A DNA stretch of 12,952 bases from Verrucomicrobiota bacterium (GCA_022709995.1 JAKLHU010000014.1:1-12952); one strand, 5' to 3'; positions 1-9,952 are shown, counted from the first letter of the stretch. Numbers and translations: made by a program. Notes: generated by a model not told the origin, from the sequence alone.

Positions 1-1
1 A

Positions 2-1111
2 ACCCTTTTCCAATCCTGGTGGTTGCAGAACCTCCTCACCCTGGGCCTGCTCGCCGCCACCGCTCTGATCGCCTGGCGGCTGGCGCGGCGGGAATACTGG
101 CGCAACGCCTTTCATGACATCTGCCGCAACCGGCTGGCCGTCATCTCCTTCCTCGTCCTCTGCACCTATGGCGCCATCGCGGTCCTCGACAGCATCGGCT
201 GGCGGCGGCCGCTCCGGAATCCCGAAACCGGCGAGATCGCCCGCCATCCCGCCACCAACGCCGTCATTCTCGACCAGGGCGCCTCCGCCCTCGACTATCT
301 GCTCGCGCCCATCAGCGCCAAACACGAAAAGACCTACTCGGCGCCGCTGGCGGCGACCGACTACACGCCGACCACCGTCATTTCCGCCGCTGGCCAGCCA
401 CAGCGCCTCCATGCCCCGCTGACCTATCCCCGGTCGCACCTCCTCGGCACCGACCGCGTCGGCCTGGACGTCTTCAGCCAGGCCTGCAAAAGCATCCGCA
501 CCGGCATCATCATCGGCCTGCTCACCACCATCCTCGCCGTGCCGTTTGCGCTTGTCTTCGGGACCGCGGCCGGCTATTACGGCGGCTGGATCGATGACGC
601 CACCCAGTACGTCTGCACCGTCCTCAGTTCGATTCCCACGGTCCTGTTCATCGCCGCCTTCATGATCATCTTCGGCCAGGGCCTGCCGCAACTGGCCCTG
701 GCCATGGGCATTGCCTCCTGGACAGGTCTGTGCCGGCTTCTGCGCGGCGAGACCATCCGCCTGCGCGAAACCGACTTCGTCCTGGCTGCCAAGGCCATGG
801 GCGTCCCCAGCTGGCGCATCGTCCTCCGCCACATTGTCCCCAATGTCCTCCATCTCATCCTCATCACCACAGTCATCCGCTTTTCCAGCGAAGTTTTGGC
901 CGAAGCCGCGTTCACCTACCTCGGCATTGGCGTCGGCGCCGACACCATGTCCTGGGGGACCATGATCAACGACGCCAGGACGGAACTCACCCGGGAGCCG
1001 ATCATCTGGTGGAAGCTGGCCGCCGCCTTCACCTTCATGGTCGGGCTCGTTCTTCCTGCCAACCTCTTCGGCGACGCCGTCCGCGACGCCCTTGACCCCC
1101 GTCTGCACTGA
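2..1111 (+). CDS. ABC transporter permease, OppC/DppC-type (5' end outside window)
   Basis: Inner-membrane permease subunit of a peptide/solute-type ABC importer. The reading frame is open to the first base of the window, so the N-terminus is probably cut. A TTG at 23 is the first possible internal start (362 residues, numbering used here). Hydrophobic segments lie at about 4-18 and 39-55, then a long hydrophilic stretch (about 57-135) before the family hallmark HLLGTDRVGLDVFSQ (139-153). After that comes the usual core of membrane helices (about 160-180, 198-220, 275-300, 330-350). The cytoplasmic EAA-type loop that docks the ATPase is LAAKAMGVPSWRIVLRHIVP (254-273). The C-terminus GDAVRDALDPRLH is typical of OppC/DppC/YejE. 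The long insert after the first helix resembles YejE more than classical OppC. The fused ATPase gene follows 72 bp downstream on the same strand, consistent with one operon. Family is secure; substrate cannot be read from sequence. Confidence 0.9.
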   Translation, partial: TLFQSWWLQNLLTLGLLAATALIAWRLARREYWRNAFHDICRNRLAVISFLVLCTYGAIAVLDSIGWRRPLRNPETGEIARHPATNAVILDQGASALDYLLAPISAKHEKTYSAPLAATDYTPTTVISAAGQPQRLHAPLTYPRSHLLGTDRVGLDVFSQACKSIRTGIIIGLLTTILAVPFALVFGTAAGYYGGWIDDATQYVCTVLSSIPTVLFIAAFMIIFGQGLPQLALAMGIASWTGLCRLLRGETIRLRETDFVLAAKAMGVPSWRIVLRHIVPNVLHLILITTVIRFSSEVLAEAAFTYLGIGVGADTMSWGTMINDARTELTREPIIWWKLAAAFTFMVGLVLPANLFGDAVRDALDPRLH

Positions 1112-1183
1112 CCGCCGCGCCGGCGCCGGCCGCACCCGCCCCGCCAATCGCGGCCAGCCGGCGCCCGTCCACCACCATCCGCC

Positions 1184-3196
<2,013 letters not shown>

Positions 3197-3218
3197 CCGA
3201 ACCGCCGGCCCCGCCGGA

Positions 3219-4070
3219 ATGGAATCGCCCATGACCACTGCCGAATACCACAATTTTCTGCCGTCGCCCTTCCGGCGGGTCGCCGTCCACCATTATGACG
3301 GCTACGCCTTTGACGAGGTCACCCACAGCCATGACTCCTTCCAGTTCACCTATATTCTGGAAGGGGAGGCCGACTTTGTGATCGATGGCGTCCGCCACCG
3401 CCTGGAAGCCGGCCAGCTGGCGCTTTTGCGGCCGGGCGTGACGCACCATTTTCACACCGCCAGCCACGCCGTCACCAGGGCCTACAACTGCTATGGCGGC
3501 ATGGCCAGCCGCGAACAGCTCGGGGCCCTCGCGGACTTCCTCGCCCCCTGGATCAAAAACCAATTCCTGATTGCCAGGCCGGCGGTCGGCGACATCCACC
3601 CGCCAGTCAACCGCCTCATCACCAGCCAAGCGGAACCGGAGACGTCGCGCCATGCGACCGAGTACGCGCTCAATCTCCAAATCCTCATCGCCTTCTGCAA
3701 CGCCATCCTCGCCGAACATCCCCTCCCGCTCGTCCCGGACATCCCGCCGCCGATCATCAAATCACTGCATTTCATGGAGAAAAACTACGCCTCGCCCCTG
3801 AACCTGGCCAGGCTGTCCGAAGTCAGCGCGCTTTCCCCCAGCCGATTTTCCGCCTTGTTCGCCGAGACCATCGGCTGTCCGCCCATGCAGTACGTCCACC
3901 GCCAGCGCCTCGGCAAAGCCAAGGATTTACTGGCGTTCAGCAATCTGCCCCTGCCCCAAATCGCTCTCCAGGCCGGCTTCGCGTCGCCGTCGTATTTCTG
4001 CCGCTCCTTCAAGGCCGCGACCGGCTTCTCCCCCGCCGCCTACCGGCGCCGCCATGCGCTGGCGACATAG
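3219..4070 (+). CDS. AraC-family transcriptional regulator with N-terminal cupin sensor domain
   Basis: A 283-residue DNA-binding regulator. The N-terminal half is a cupin-like ligand pocket: the stretch THSHDSFQFTYILEGEADF (35-53) and the downstream RPGVTHHFH (71-79) carry the histidine pattern of AraC-binding domains. The C-terminal half (about 178-280) is the paired helix-turn-helix module. Its first HTH is about 193-214 (LNLARLSEVSALSPSRFSAL) and its second about 242-265 (LPLPQIALQAGFASPSYFCR), followed by the conserved ending FSPAAYRRR. The gene begins 22 bp after the ATPase stop, same strand, so it is probably co-transcribed with the transporter and likely controls it or linked sugar/peptide genes. 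A second in-frame ATG at 3231 (M5) is preceded by GGAA six bases upstream and may be the true start. Family secure; effector unknown. Confidence 0.9.
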   Translation: MESPMTTAEYHNFLPSPFRRVAVHHYDGYAFDEVTHSHDSFQFTYILEGEADFVIDGVRHRLEAGQLALLRPGVTHHFHTASHAVTRAYNCYGGMASREQLGALADFLAPWIKNQFLIARPAVGDIHPPVNRLITSQAEPETSRHATEYALNLQILIAFCNAILAEHPLPLVPDIPPPIIKSLHFMEKNYASPLNLARLSEVSALSPSRFSALFAETIGCPPMQYVHRQRLGKAKDLLAFSNLPLPQIALQAGFASPSYFCRSFKAATGFSPAAYRRRHALAT

Positions 4071-4110
4071 GCAGGACGTCTTCAACTACTGGACGCGGCC
4101 TCTTCCCCCA

Positions 4111-4158
4111 TAAAAAAACCGCCGGGAAACGCGATCGGAATCGCATTTCCCGGCGGTT
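4111..4158 (-). terminator. Strong intrinsic terminator of the minus-strand block, at a convergent junction
   Basis: Arms 4117-4135 and 4140-4158 pair over 19 positions with a single mismatch (13 pairs, one C/A mismatch, 5 pairs) around the four-base loop CGGA. On the minus strand the hairpin is followed by seven T residues (4118-4112), which makes it a classical rho-independent terminator for the BatA-like gene ending at 4197. For plus-strand transcripts arriving from the AraC gene (stop at 4070), the same hairpin would form but lacks a T tract, so it is at best a weak barrier in that direction. Confidence 0.88.
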
Positions 4159-4196
4159 GTGCCAGGCCTCGACCGACGCCGTTCAACAAGGAACGG

Positions 4197-6176
4197 TCAC
4201 CCGCGATTGCCCATCCACAGGCGAGTCGCGGCCTCGACCAGCAGCAACAGGGCGAGGCCCCAAGCGCAGATTTTCCACCATGGCCGGTCGCCAACGCCAA
4301 CGCCGGCGACGGCGGGCGACACGGCTTCGCCGCGACCAGCCTCGGCCCGACTCAAACGGCGACGCAAATCATCGGCATTGACCCGATCCAGCATGGATTC
4401 CCGGCTGGAGACGTTGACTTCAACCGGCCAGGCGCCAACCCGATACAGACCCGGCAACTGCCAGCCCCCGGCCGGGACCGCTGCCGCATTTTCCTGGCCA
4501 AACCACTCCCCGGCCGCCGACGGAGCATCACCGCAAACCAGACGCTTGACGCCATATCCGGGCGGAACCGCGACCAGGCACAACTCCCGTAGCGTCGGCA
4601 AAAAGGACGTCGTCAAGGGAAAATCGCTCCAGCCCAGACTAAAATTCATGGCAAAATAGTAGAAGCGCCCGGCCCCGACCGCCCTTTCGGCCAGAAACGG
4701 CAAGCCGTCCAGCGTCTTCATCAGCACCTGCACCGACGGTTCCACGCTCAAGCGCAGCATCCGCCGTATGGAAAACATGAACAGGTCGCTTTCCTGTGGA
4801 TTTCCGTACAGGCCGGCCAGCGGACAGTCCGGATCGACCCAGCCGATGCCAAGGCTGACATCACGGCCTGACCCCGTCAGGCCCTGCCCCTGGGCCGCAA
4901 ACAACCCGCCCTGGCGCAAAGCCCGCAAAGCCTGATTCGGCGCCGCTCCCGGAGTCGCAAACACCACCCCGCCGGAATCAACGAACTGGCGCAGAACATC
5001 GACATCCGACGAGGCCAGACTTTCCACTGCCCCAAGGAGAAAAACCGCCTGGATGACGGCCAGATTGACTTCCTGGAACAAATCGCCGGTGACCGTCTCC
5101 ACGGCGAACCCCGGCACGCCGCCATCTTCGGCAACCAAGGCGTTGCGGACAAAAAAGGCGGCCTCTTCCGACGCCGGGTCCGCTTCGCCCGGCGTCACCA
5201 CCAACGCCCGCGGCGCCGGCAAGTCGCCCAGCCAGAAATGATACTCGTCGTCCACCGGATAGCCGTCACGATCCAGGGACGCCACCCCCTGGCTGGCCTC
5301 CCCGCCTGGTTCGCTCCCTCCCGGCAGCACCAGGACGACTCTCTGCTGGCGCAAGGGCGCCAGCGTCACGGTCTGCCGCTGCTGCCGAACGCCGGCGGCG
5401 ACCGTCAGGACGCGCTCCTGGCTGACCGTACTGTAATTGCGAACCACGGCCAGAACGCGGTGGCCGCCATTCGGCAAGGGCATGCCGCGCACCGAGCTGA
5501 TGCCGACATTGACGGACCCTTCCTGGCCGGCGTCACGCACCGCGACCTCAAGGCCCGGCGGCGCCATCGCCAAAGTCGACGCCCAATCGCCACGCTGCAA
5601 ATCGCTGACGACGACCAGACGGGATCGGGGTTCGCCGACGTTCAACCAGGTCAAGGCCTGCTGCAGACCTTCCGCGGGACTGCCGGCCAGATAACTGGGA
5701 ACATAACCGGCCACGGCGGCGCGGACCGCCGCTGGCGACGCGCCGGGCGGCAGCGACGATACCACCGCACGATCCGCCACGACGACGCCAATGTCCCACC
5801 CGGACAAGGCGTCGACCTCGGCCAAGGCCAAGGCCCGGGCCCGCTCGGCGGCGCCGTGACCATGCATGCTGGCGGACGCGTCCAGAACCAGCACCGCCCG
5901 CGGCCGCCCCTCGCCGGCCGGCGCCGCCGGCTTCGCCACCCAGCGCGGCCGCGCCATGACCAGAACCGCGGCGGCAAACACCAGCAGCCGCATAATCAAA
6001 AGGAAAAGATCGCGCAACCGTCGACGCCCTTCGCGCGGCAGTTGCGCCCTGGTCAAGAACCGGATGCTGGGGAACACCAGCATCGGCGGCCGCCGCCGGT
6101 TCAGCAGGTGCAAAAGCAAAGGCCCGGCCAAAGCCAGCAAGCCCCACAACAACCATGGATAGGCAAACGTCACCAT
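4197..6176 (-). CDS. BatA-like membrane protein: N-terminal double-transmembrane domain, vWA domain, GATase-like region
   Basis: A roughly 660-residue inner-membrane protein. The N-terminus carries the BatA double-transmembrane module: helix 1 (about 6-27), the basic hinge LLNRRRPPMLVFPSIRFL, and helix 2 (about 58-76). A von Willebrand A-like domain follows, with MIDAS-type DASAS (D100, S102, S104), a serine at AGSPAEGL (about 167) and D193 in VVSDL. The middle (about 330-440) contains ALVVTP and GGVVFATPG segments reminiscent of the class-I glutamine-amidotransferase-like fold found in such PVC proteins. No catalytic cysteine was identified. A final helix lies at about 637-656 before a short basic tail. 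It is coupled to the DUF58 gene by TGATG: the stop of that gene overlaps the ATG at 6176. A GTG one codon earlier (6179) is an alternative start. GGGAGG at 6187-6192 serves either. Likely role is envelope-stress or surface assembly with DUF58; exact function unknown. Confidence 0.85.
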   Translation of the reverse strand: MVTFAYPWLLWGLLALAGPLLLHLLNRRRPPMLVFPSIRFLTRAQLPREGRRRLRDLFLLIMRLLVFAAAVLVMARPRWVAKPAAPAGEGRPRAVLVLDASASMHGHGAAERARALALAEVDALSGWDIGVVVADRAVVSSLPPGASPAAVRAAVAGYVPSYLAGSPAEGLQQALTWLNVGEPRSRLVVVSDLQRGDWASTLAMAPPGLEVAVRDAGQEGSVNVGISSVRGMPLPNGGHRVLAVVRNYSTVSQERVLTVAAGVRQQRQTVTLAPLRQQRVVLVLPGGSEPGGEASQGVASLDRDGYPVDDEYHFWLGDLPAPRALVVTPGEADPASEEAAFFVRNALVAEDGGVPGFAVETVTGDLFQEVNLAVIQAVFLLGAVESLASSDVDVLRQFVDSGGVVFATPGAAPNQALRALRQGGLFAAQGQGLTGSGRDVSLGIGWVDPDCPLAGLYGNPQESDLFMFSIRRMLRLSVEPSVQVLMKTLDGLPFLAERAVGAGRFYYFAMNFSLGWSDFPLTTSFLPTLRELCLVAVPPGYGVKRLVCGDAPSAAGEWFGQENAAAVPAGGWQLPGLYRVGAWPVEVNVSSRESMLDRVNADDLRRRLSRAEAGRGEAVSPAVAGVGVGDRPWWKICAWGLALLLLVEAATRLWMGNRG

Positions 6177-7072
6177 CACAGCATCGCCTCCCGACGATAC
6201 AGATAAGCCGCCAGGAGATCGCCTAAATTCCGGTTGGTGACGGCCAATTCGTAGTCCGTCCGGTTGCGCAGGCAGTCTTCCCGCTGCCGGGCCGTGAAAC
6301 GCTCCATCCGCTGCCGGTAGTTCTCGCGCACCAGCCCGGGCATCGTCGTGATTTCATCGCCGCTCTCGCTGTCGACAAACCGCCGCTGGTCGGCAAAGGG
6401 CAAGTCCAGCTCGTCGGCATCCAGAATCTGGCAAACCATGCAATCACGGTTGGCAAAACGAATCTGCCGCACCAGACGGGCCAGCCCCAGCTCCAGATCA
6501 TGCCAGTCCGACAACAGCACGATCAAACCGCGTTTGCCGACGAATTCCTCCGCCATGGCCATGGCGGCGGCATGGTCGGCGCGCTGGCCGACCTCGACCT
6601 TGGCCAGTTCGGCCAGCAACTGCGGCAGACGCGGAGCGCGCTGGCCCCGCCCCGTCCCGGTCAACAGCCGGTCGGAATACACAAACAACCCGACTTGATC
6701 GCCCTGGCGGCGGGCGAGATAGGCCAGACAGGCCGCCAGCATGGCCCCGTAACGGAATTTGGAACAGACGGCCCGCGTGCCCTGATACGCCATGGAGGCG
6801 CTGGCGTCCAGAACGAGAGCGCAACGCATGTTGGTCTCTTCCTGGTAGACTTTCGTGTAAGCCTTGCCTTGGCGGGCATACAGCTTCCAGTCGACATGCT
6901 TCAGATCGTCCCCAGGCACATAGCCGCGATACTGGACAAACTCGCCGCCGTAGCCGCGCGCCACGCTCCGGTGCAGACCCGACAAAAAACCCTCCACCGC
7001 GACGCGCGACAATATACTGTAGTCGGCAATCCGCGCCAGCACTTCCGGCGACAGCAACTCCGTCCATGACAT
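6176..7072 (-). CDS. DUF58 domain protein (vWA-like, BatA-operon partner)
   Basis: A 298-residue protein of the DUF58 family, usually cytoplasmic and encoded with MoxR ATPases and Bat-type membrane proteins. Hallmarks are the signature YRGYVPGDDLKHVDWKLYA (48-66), a YTKVYQEE strand just after it, and a vWA MIDAS-like DASAS (D89, S91, S93), with a later LLSDWHD acidic segment. The frame stays open upstream to 7369, but that extension is compositionally unlike protein and overlaps the anti-sigma gene. The ATG at 7072 is supported by GAGG at 7079-7082, six bases upstream, so it is chosen as start. The stop codon overlaps the next start (TGATG), implying translational coupling to the BatA-like gene. 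No MoxR gene is visible nearby. Family is secure; biochemical role in this clade is not established. Confidence 0.9.
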   Translation of the reverse strand: MSWTELLSPEVLARIADYSILSRVAVEGFLSGLHRSVARGYGGEFVQYRGYVPGDDLKHVDWKLYARQGKAYTKVYQEETNMRCALVLDASASMAYQGTRAVCSKFRYGAMLAACLAYLARRQGDQVGLFVYSDRLLTGTGRGQRAPRLPQLLAELAKVEVGQRADHAAAMAMAEEFVGKRGLIVLLSDWHDLELGLARLVRQIRFANRDCMVCQILDADELDLPFADQRRFVDSESGDEITTMPGLVRENYRQRMERFTARQREDCLRNRTDYELAVTNRNLGDLLAAYLYRREAML

Positions 7073-7217
7073 GACCGGCCTCAGCTTCCTGTTTTCCCGC
7101 CGCGGCAGCCTTGCGCGGCCGGCCCGTCCGCCGCCGTCACCCGGCGCCGCCCGGTGGCGCCAGGCGCCATGGCCAAGTTGAAAATCTGCGGCCTGTCGCC
7201 GGAAAAGGGCGAAATCA
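7073..7217. other. Intergenic gap between anti-sigma and DUF58 genes
   Basis: A 145-bp stretch with no convincing coding frame of its own. The only clear signal is the ribosome binding site GAGG (7079-7082, minus strand) for the DUF58 gene. No T-tracted hairpin is seen, so transcription from the sigma/anti-sigma pair probably continues into DUF58. Confidence 0.5.
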
Positions 7218-8117
7218 TTATTGACCGGTCCGCACCAGAACCAGATCGTAGGTGACCGCCTGACCAGTGAACTTGACCTTGGCGCCAGTCCCGGGCTGCG
7301 GCAACGACGGCGACACCAGCTGCAAGCCACGGCCGTGCAGACTGTCGACAAACGCTTGCAACTTGCCATCGGCCAACTGAATTTTTCCCGTCAAACTGCC
7401 GGCTTGGGAATCAGATTCCGCCCAGACGATCGCACCGTTGCCGTCCTGCGCCAAACGGTCAAGAAGCCGCCGGCCCTGCTGCAAATCAGCCGTTGTCCAG
7501 ACATGCCGTACCGTCGCCGGCAGATAATGCTGCGCCGCCGGCGCGGCCGGCCGGGCGCCGTTGCGGTCGATGCCGACGGCCTGGACATCATTGCCGTTCA
7601 CAGCGCCTGCCGCCCGGAGGCGACTGGGACGCGTCTCAGGCAACGCCGCCACCGCCTCACCGGCAACGGGCTTCTCCGCAAGCGTCGTTTCCACGGCAGT
7701 CCCTGCGTCCTGGTTTTGCTGGGCCAGGGTGACGTCCGCGCCGGTCGACCCGGAATGGGCATAGCGCATGACCACCGCCGCCGCCAACGCCAGGACGGCC
7801 ACCACGGCCGCCGCCTGCACCACTCGGAACGCGCGCAGGCGCCACGGCCTGTCGGCCGGTTCCTGCCCCGAGGCCTTGACGGCCGCCAGAATCCGCTTTT
7901 CCAGGCCGGCCGGCGGCCGGCACACGGCAACCACCAGCCGGTCCAACTGGCGATACGCCTCCACCGTTCGCCGGCAGACATCGCAGGCGTCAACATGGCG
8001 GGCAATCGCGGTCATCTCCAGATCGCCCTCGGTGGCGCCGCAATCGCAAAAAACGCTCAAGTGCTCCGGCGCCGGGCAGCTGTGTTCGTAACTGTTCGTA
8101 ATCATCGCGTTCACCAT
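7218..8117 (-). CDS. Putative membrane anti-sigma factor with zinc-finger N-terminus
   Basis: A 299-residue single-pass membrane protein encoded directly after an ECF sigma factor (87-bp gap, same strand), the standard arrangement for a sigma/anti-sigma pair. The N-terminal cytoplasmic part contains a zf-HC2-type H-x3-C-x2-C motif (H41, C45, C48), with further cysteines C24 and C26 nearby. One hydrophobic helix lies at about 99-118 (VVQAAAVVAVLALAAAVVM). The remainder (about 120-299) would be periplasmic: an Ala/Thr-rich linker, then a globular-looking domain with RHVWTTADLQQGRRLLDRLA and a beta-rich end VTYDLVLVRTGQ. I do not recognise this domain as a named family. It may be the stress-sensing or cleavage-regulated part. 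Start ATG at 8117 has AGAAGAG at 8127-8133; an in-frame ATG at 8105 is a less supported alternative. Confidence 0.82.
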   Translation of the reverse strand: MVNAMITNSYEHSCPAPEHLSVFCDCGATEGDLEMTAIARHVDACDVCRRTVEAYRQLDRLVVAVCRPPAGLEKRILAAVKASGQEPADRPWRLRAFRVVQAAAVVAVLALAAAVVMRYAHSGSTGADVTLAQQNQDAGTAVETTLAEKPVAGEAVAALPETRPSRLRAAGAVNGNDVQAVGIDRNGARPAAPAAQHYLPATVRHVWTTADLQQGRRLLDRLAQDGNGAIVWAESDSQAGSLTGKIQLADGKLQAFVDSLHGRGLQLVSPSLPQPGTGAKVKFTGQAVTYDLVLVRTGQ

Positions 8118-8204
8118 GGGTAAAGGCTCTTCTCGCGGTTCGTCTCAATATGTAATTTGGTTTGTCAGCTCAAAGTTTGCCTGTCCATCTTGCCACGGGG
8201 CGGA

Positions 8205-8801
8205 TCACAGGCCAAGCCGCTTCCGCAACTCTTCCCGCCCGCGGGCGATCCGCGACTTGATCGTACCCAGCTTGCAGTCCAAGGTGCTGGCAATATCCTC
8301 GTAGCTCATCTCTTCCACGTTGCGCATCACCAGCGCTTCCCGGTAGATGTCCGGGAGATTGTCCAACTCGTCGCGCACATTCTGCTCCAACTCCGTGAAC
8401 ACGCTTTTCGCGTCCGGCGCCATCCGGCCATCCGGAAGATCGATCTTGCGTTCCTCGCCGCTGCCATCGCCGCTCCCTTCCAGCGGAGCGTCGATGCTTA
8501 TATTGACCTTGCTCCCGCGGATCTTGTTCCAGCGATATTTGTTTTTGGCCAGATTCATGGTGATCCGATACATCCACGTCGTGAATTCAGCCTCGCCACG
8601 AAACCTCGGCAAAGCCCGATGAATGCGGATGAAGACATCCTGCGCGACCTCTTCGGCGTCCTCGCGACTGCCCAGAACGCCATAGGCGATCTGATAGGCC
8701 CGGCCCGAATACTTGCCGACCAGAATTTCAAAAGCCGCTTCATCGCCCTGTTTGAATCGTTCAACCAGTGCTCTGTCGTCGTTCATCGCTGTCTTTGACA
8801 T
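8205..8801 (-). CDS. ECF (group 4) RNA polymerase sigma-70 factor, RpoE/SigW-like
   Basis: A 198-residue alternative sigma factor. Region 2 (about 11-91) holds the core-binding and -10 recognition segments, including DAEEVAQDVFIRIHRALPRF and TTWMYRITMNLAKNKYR. A variable acidic linker (about 100-135) follows. Region 4 (about 137-192) has LPDIYREALVMRNVEEMSYE and the recognition helix around LGTIKSRIARGREELRKRL. There is no region 1.1 or 3, as expected for ECF factors. Start: the ATG at 8801 is preceded by AGGGGG (8811-8816) at nine bases. An ATG at 8810 abuts that site and a TTG at 8825 has none. The next gene is its probable anti-sigma factor, and DUF58/BatA genes follow, suggesting a stress regulon that includes its own operon. 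No confident ECF-type promoter was identified upstream. Confidence 0.93.
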   Translation of the reverse strand: MSKTAMNDDRALVERFKQGDEAAFEILVGKYSGRAYQIAYGVLGSREDAEEVAQDVFIRIHRALPRFRGEAEFTTWMYRITMNLAKNKYRWNKIRGSKVNISIDAPLEGSGDGSGEERKIDLPDGRMAPDAKSVFTELEQNVRDELDNLPDIYREALVMRNVEEMSYEDIASTLDCKLGTIKSRIARGREELRKRLGL

Positions 8802-8878
8802 CGCTTTCATCCCCCTGTTCCACAACGGGGCAATTTTTTGCCGCCGGACCTGGACTTGCCGCCGTCCGCACCGCCCAA

Positions 8879-8935
8879 GCGGTCAGATCCTCGCAAGGCA
8901 AAACGGCCAGGAACCGGAAAGGGACATCTGACCGC
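8879..8935. repeat. Perfect 10-bp inverted repeat between tpiA and the sigma gene
   Basis: GCGGTCAGAT (8879-8888) and ATCTGACCGC (8926-8935) are exact reverse complements separated by 37 bases, in the 201-bp gap between the tpiA stop and the sigma start. There is no T tract on either side, so it is not a classical terminator. It could be a bipartite operator in the sigma promoter region or an mRNA stem. Confidence 0.55.
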
Positions 8936-9002
8936 CTCCCGGAACCTGACCGAATCTCTCTTTTGCCGTTGGACGTGCTCCGGCCTGGCCCGGACCGGAC
9001 AA

Positions 9003-9782
9003 TCAGCGCGCCGCCCGAATCAAGGCGGCGAACTGATCCGCCTTCAGGGACGCGCCGCCGATCAGACCGCCGTCAATGTCCTTCTGGGCGAGCAGCCCAA
9101 CCGCGTTGCCGGGGTTCATGCTCCCGCCATACAGGATGCGAGTGGTCTCGGCCACGCAGGGGCAGGCGAAAAGCTGCTTCAGCAGAGCGCGGATGAAAGC
9201 ATGCACCTCCTGGGCCTCCTCCGTCGTGGCGACCTTGCCGGTCCCGATCGCCCACACCGGCTCGTAGGCGATGATCACACCGGCCATGGCCGCGGCGTCA
9301 ACGCCCGCCAGCGCCGCCCGGACCTGGCGCTCAATGACCGCCTTCGTCGTCCCGGCAACCCGCTCCGACAACAGCTCGCCGACGCAGACAATGACGGTCA
9401 GGCCGTTCGCCAAACCGGCCAGCAGACGCTGGTTGACCGTCGCGTCCGTCTCCCCGAAATACTGCCGCCGCTCGCTGTGGCCGACAATGACGTGAGTCAC
9501 GCCGGCAGCCGTCAGCATGCTGCCGGAAATTTCACCGGTGAAGGCGCCGTTTTCGGCCCAGTGGATGTTCTGGGCGCCGACCTTGAGGCAGCTGCCCTTG
9601 GCCGCCGCCACCACGGCCGGCAGCGTCGTGAACGGCGGACAGACCACGACTTCCGGGCCGTGGTCGCAGCAGCCGCAAGAGCAGCCGCCGACTTCGCCCT
9701 TCAGCTTTTCAATCAGTTCAACGCCCTGGGCGGCGTTCAAATTCATCTTCCAGTTCCCGGCGATGACCTTGCAACGTGACAT
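9003..9782 (-). CDS. tpiA: Triose-phosphate isomerase
   Basis: Interconverts dihydroxyacetone phosphate and glyceraldehyde 3-phosphate in glycolysis and gluconeogenesis; cytoplasmic TIM barrel, usually a homodimer. The 259 residues carry every catalytic element: GNWKMN with N10 and K12 (9-14), catalytic H102 in VGHSERR (100-106), catalytic E173 in the AYEPVWAIGTGKVA loop-6 region (172-184), and phosphate-binding GGS (219-221) and GG (242-243). Length is close to the usual 245-255. The small excess comes from a cysteine-rich insertion after helix 1, with C34, C36, C38 and C39; C207 and C209 form a second cysteine pair. Start ATG at 9782 is supported by AAGGAAG at 9791-9797, eight bases upstream. 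It lies 216 bp downstream of pgk on the same strand, a common glycolytic pairing, and is followed by the sigma gene. Confidence 0.97.
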   Translation of the reverse strand: MSRCKVIAGNWKMNLNAAQGVELIEKLKGEVGGCSCGCCDHGPEVVVCPPFTTLPAVVAAAKGSCLKVGAQNIHWAENGAFTGEISGSMLTAAGVTHVIVGHSERRQYFGETDATVNQRLLAGLANGLTVIVCVGELLSERVAGTTKAVIERQVRAALAGVDAAAMAGVIIAYEPVWAIGTGKVATTEEAQEVHAFIRALLKQLFACPCVAETTRILYGGSMNPGNAVGLLAQKDIDGGLIGGASLKADQFAALIRAAR

Positions 9783-9796
9783 GCTTTGTTCTTCCT

Positions 9797-9808
9797 TAAC
9801 TTAAGTTA
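9797..9808. repeat. AT-rich 12-bp perfect palindrome upstream of tpiA
   Basis: TAACTTAAGTTA is a perfect palindrome that begins at the edge of the tpiA ribosome binding site (9791-9797), in otherwise very GC-rich sequence. Its composition and position suit an operator or a small hairpin near the ribosome site, but chance cannot be excluded. Confidence 0.4.
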
Positions 9809-9952
9809 GGTGCCCTGGGCTTCCGTCCAGACAGGATACTACTTTGATAATCTTCCGGCCGGACGGACGGCTCCGGTTCGGAACCGGCCAGTGCCCGGCA
9901 ATACACAGGACCTGGCCGGCTCGACAAAACCCATGCCCGGACGGACCATGGT

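Noticed and set aside
5238..6206. Plus-strand open frame of 322 codons over the BatA-like gene
   Set aside because: Composition is rich in Arg, Gln, Gly and His, as expected for an antisense GC-rich frame, with no domain. The minus-strand gene has clear BatA and vWA features.
7073..7369. N-terminal extension of the DUF58 frame
   Set aside because: It overlaps the anti-sigma gene in another frame, has low-complexity Arg-rich composition, and the downstream ATG at 7072 has a good ribosome site.
7221..8123. Plus-strand open frame of 300 codons over the anti-sigma gene
   Set aside because: Antisense shadow with shuffled Arg/Gln/His composition. The minus-strand frame has a zinc finger and membrane helix and follows a sigma factor.
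8838..9779. Plus-strand open frame of 313 codons over tpiA
   Set aside because: Antisense shadow of a fully conserved triose-phosphate isomerase.
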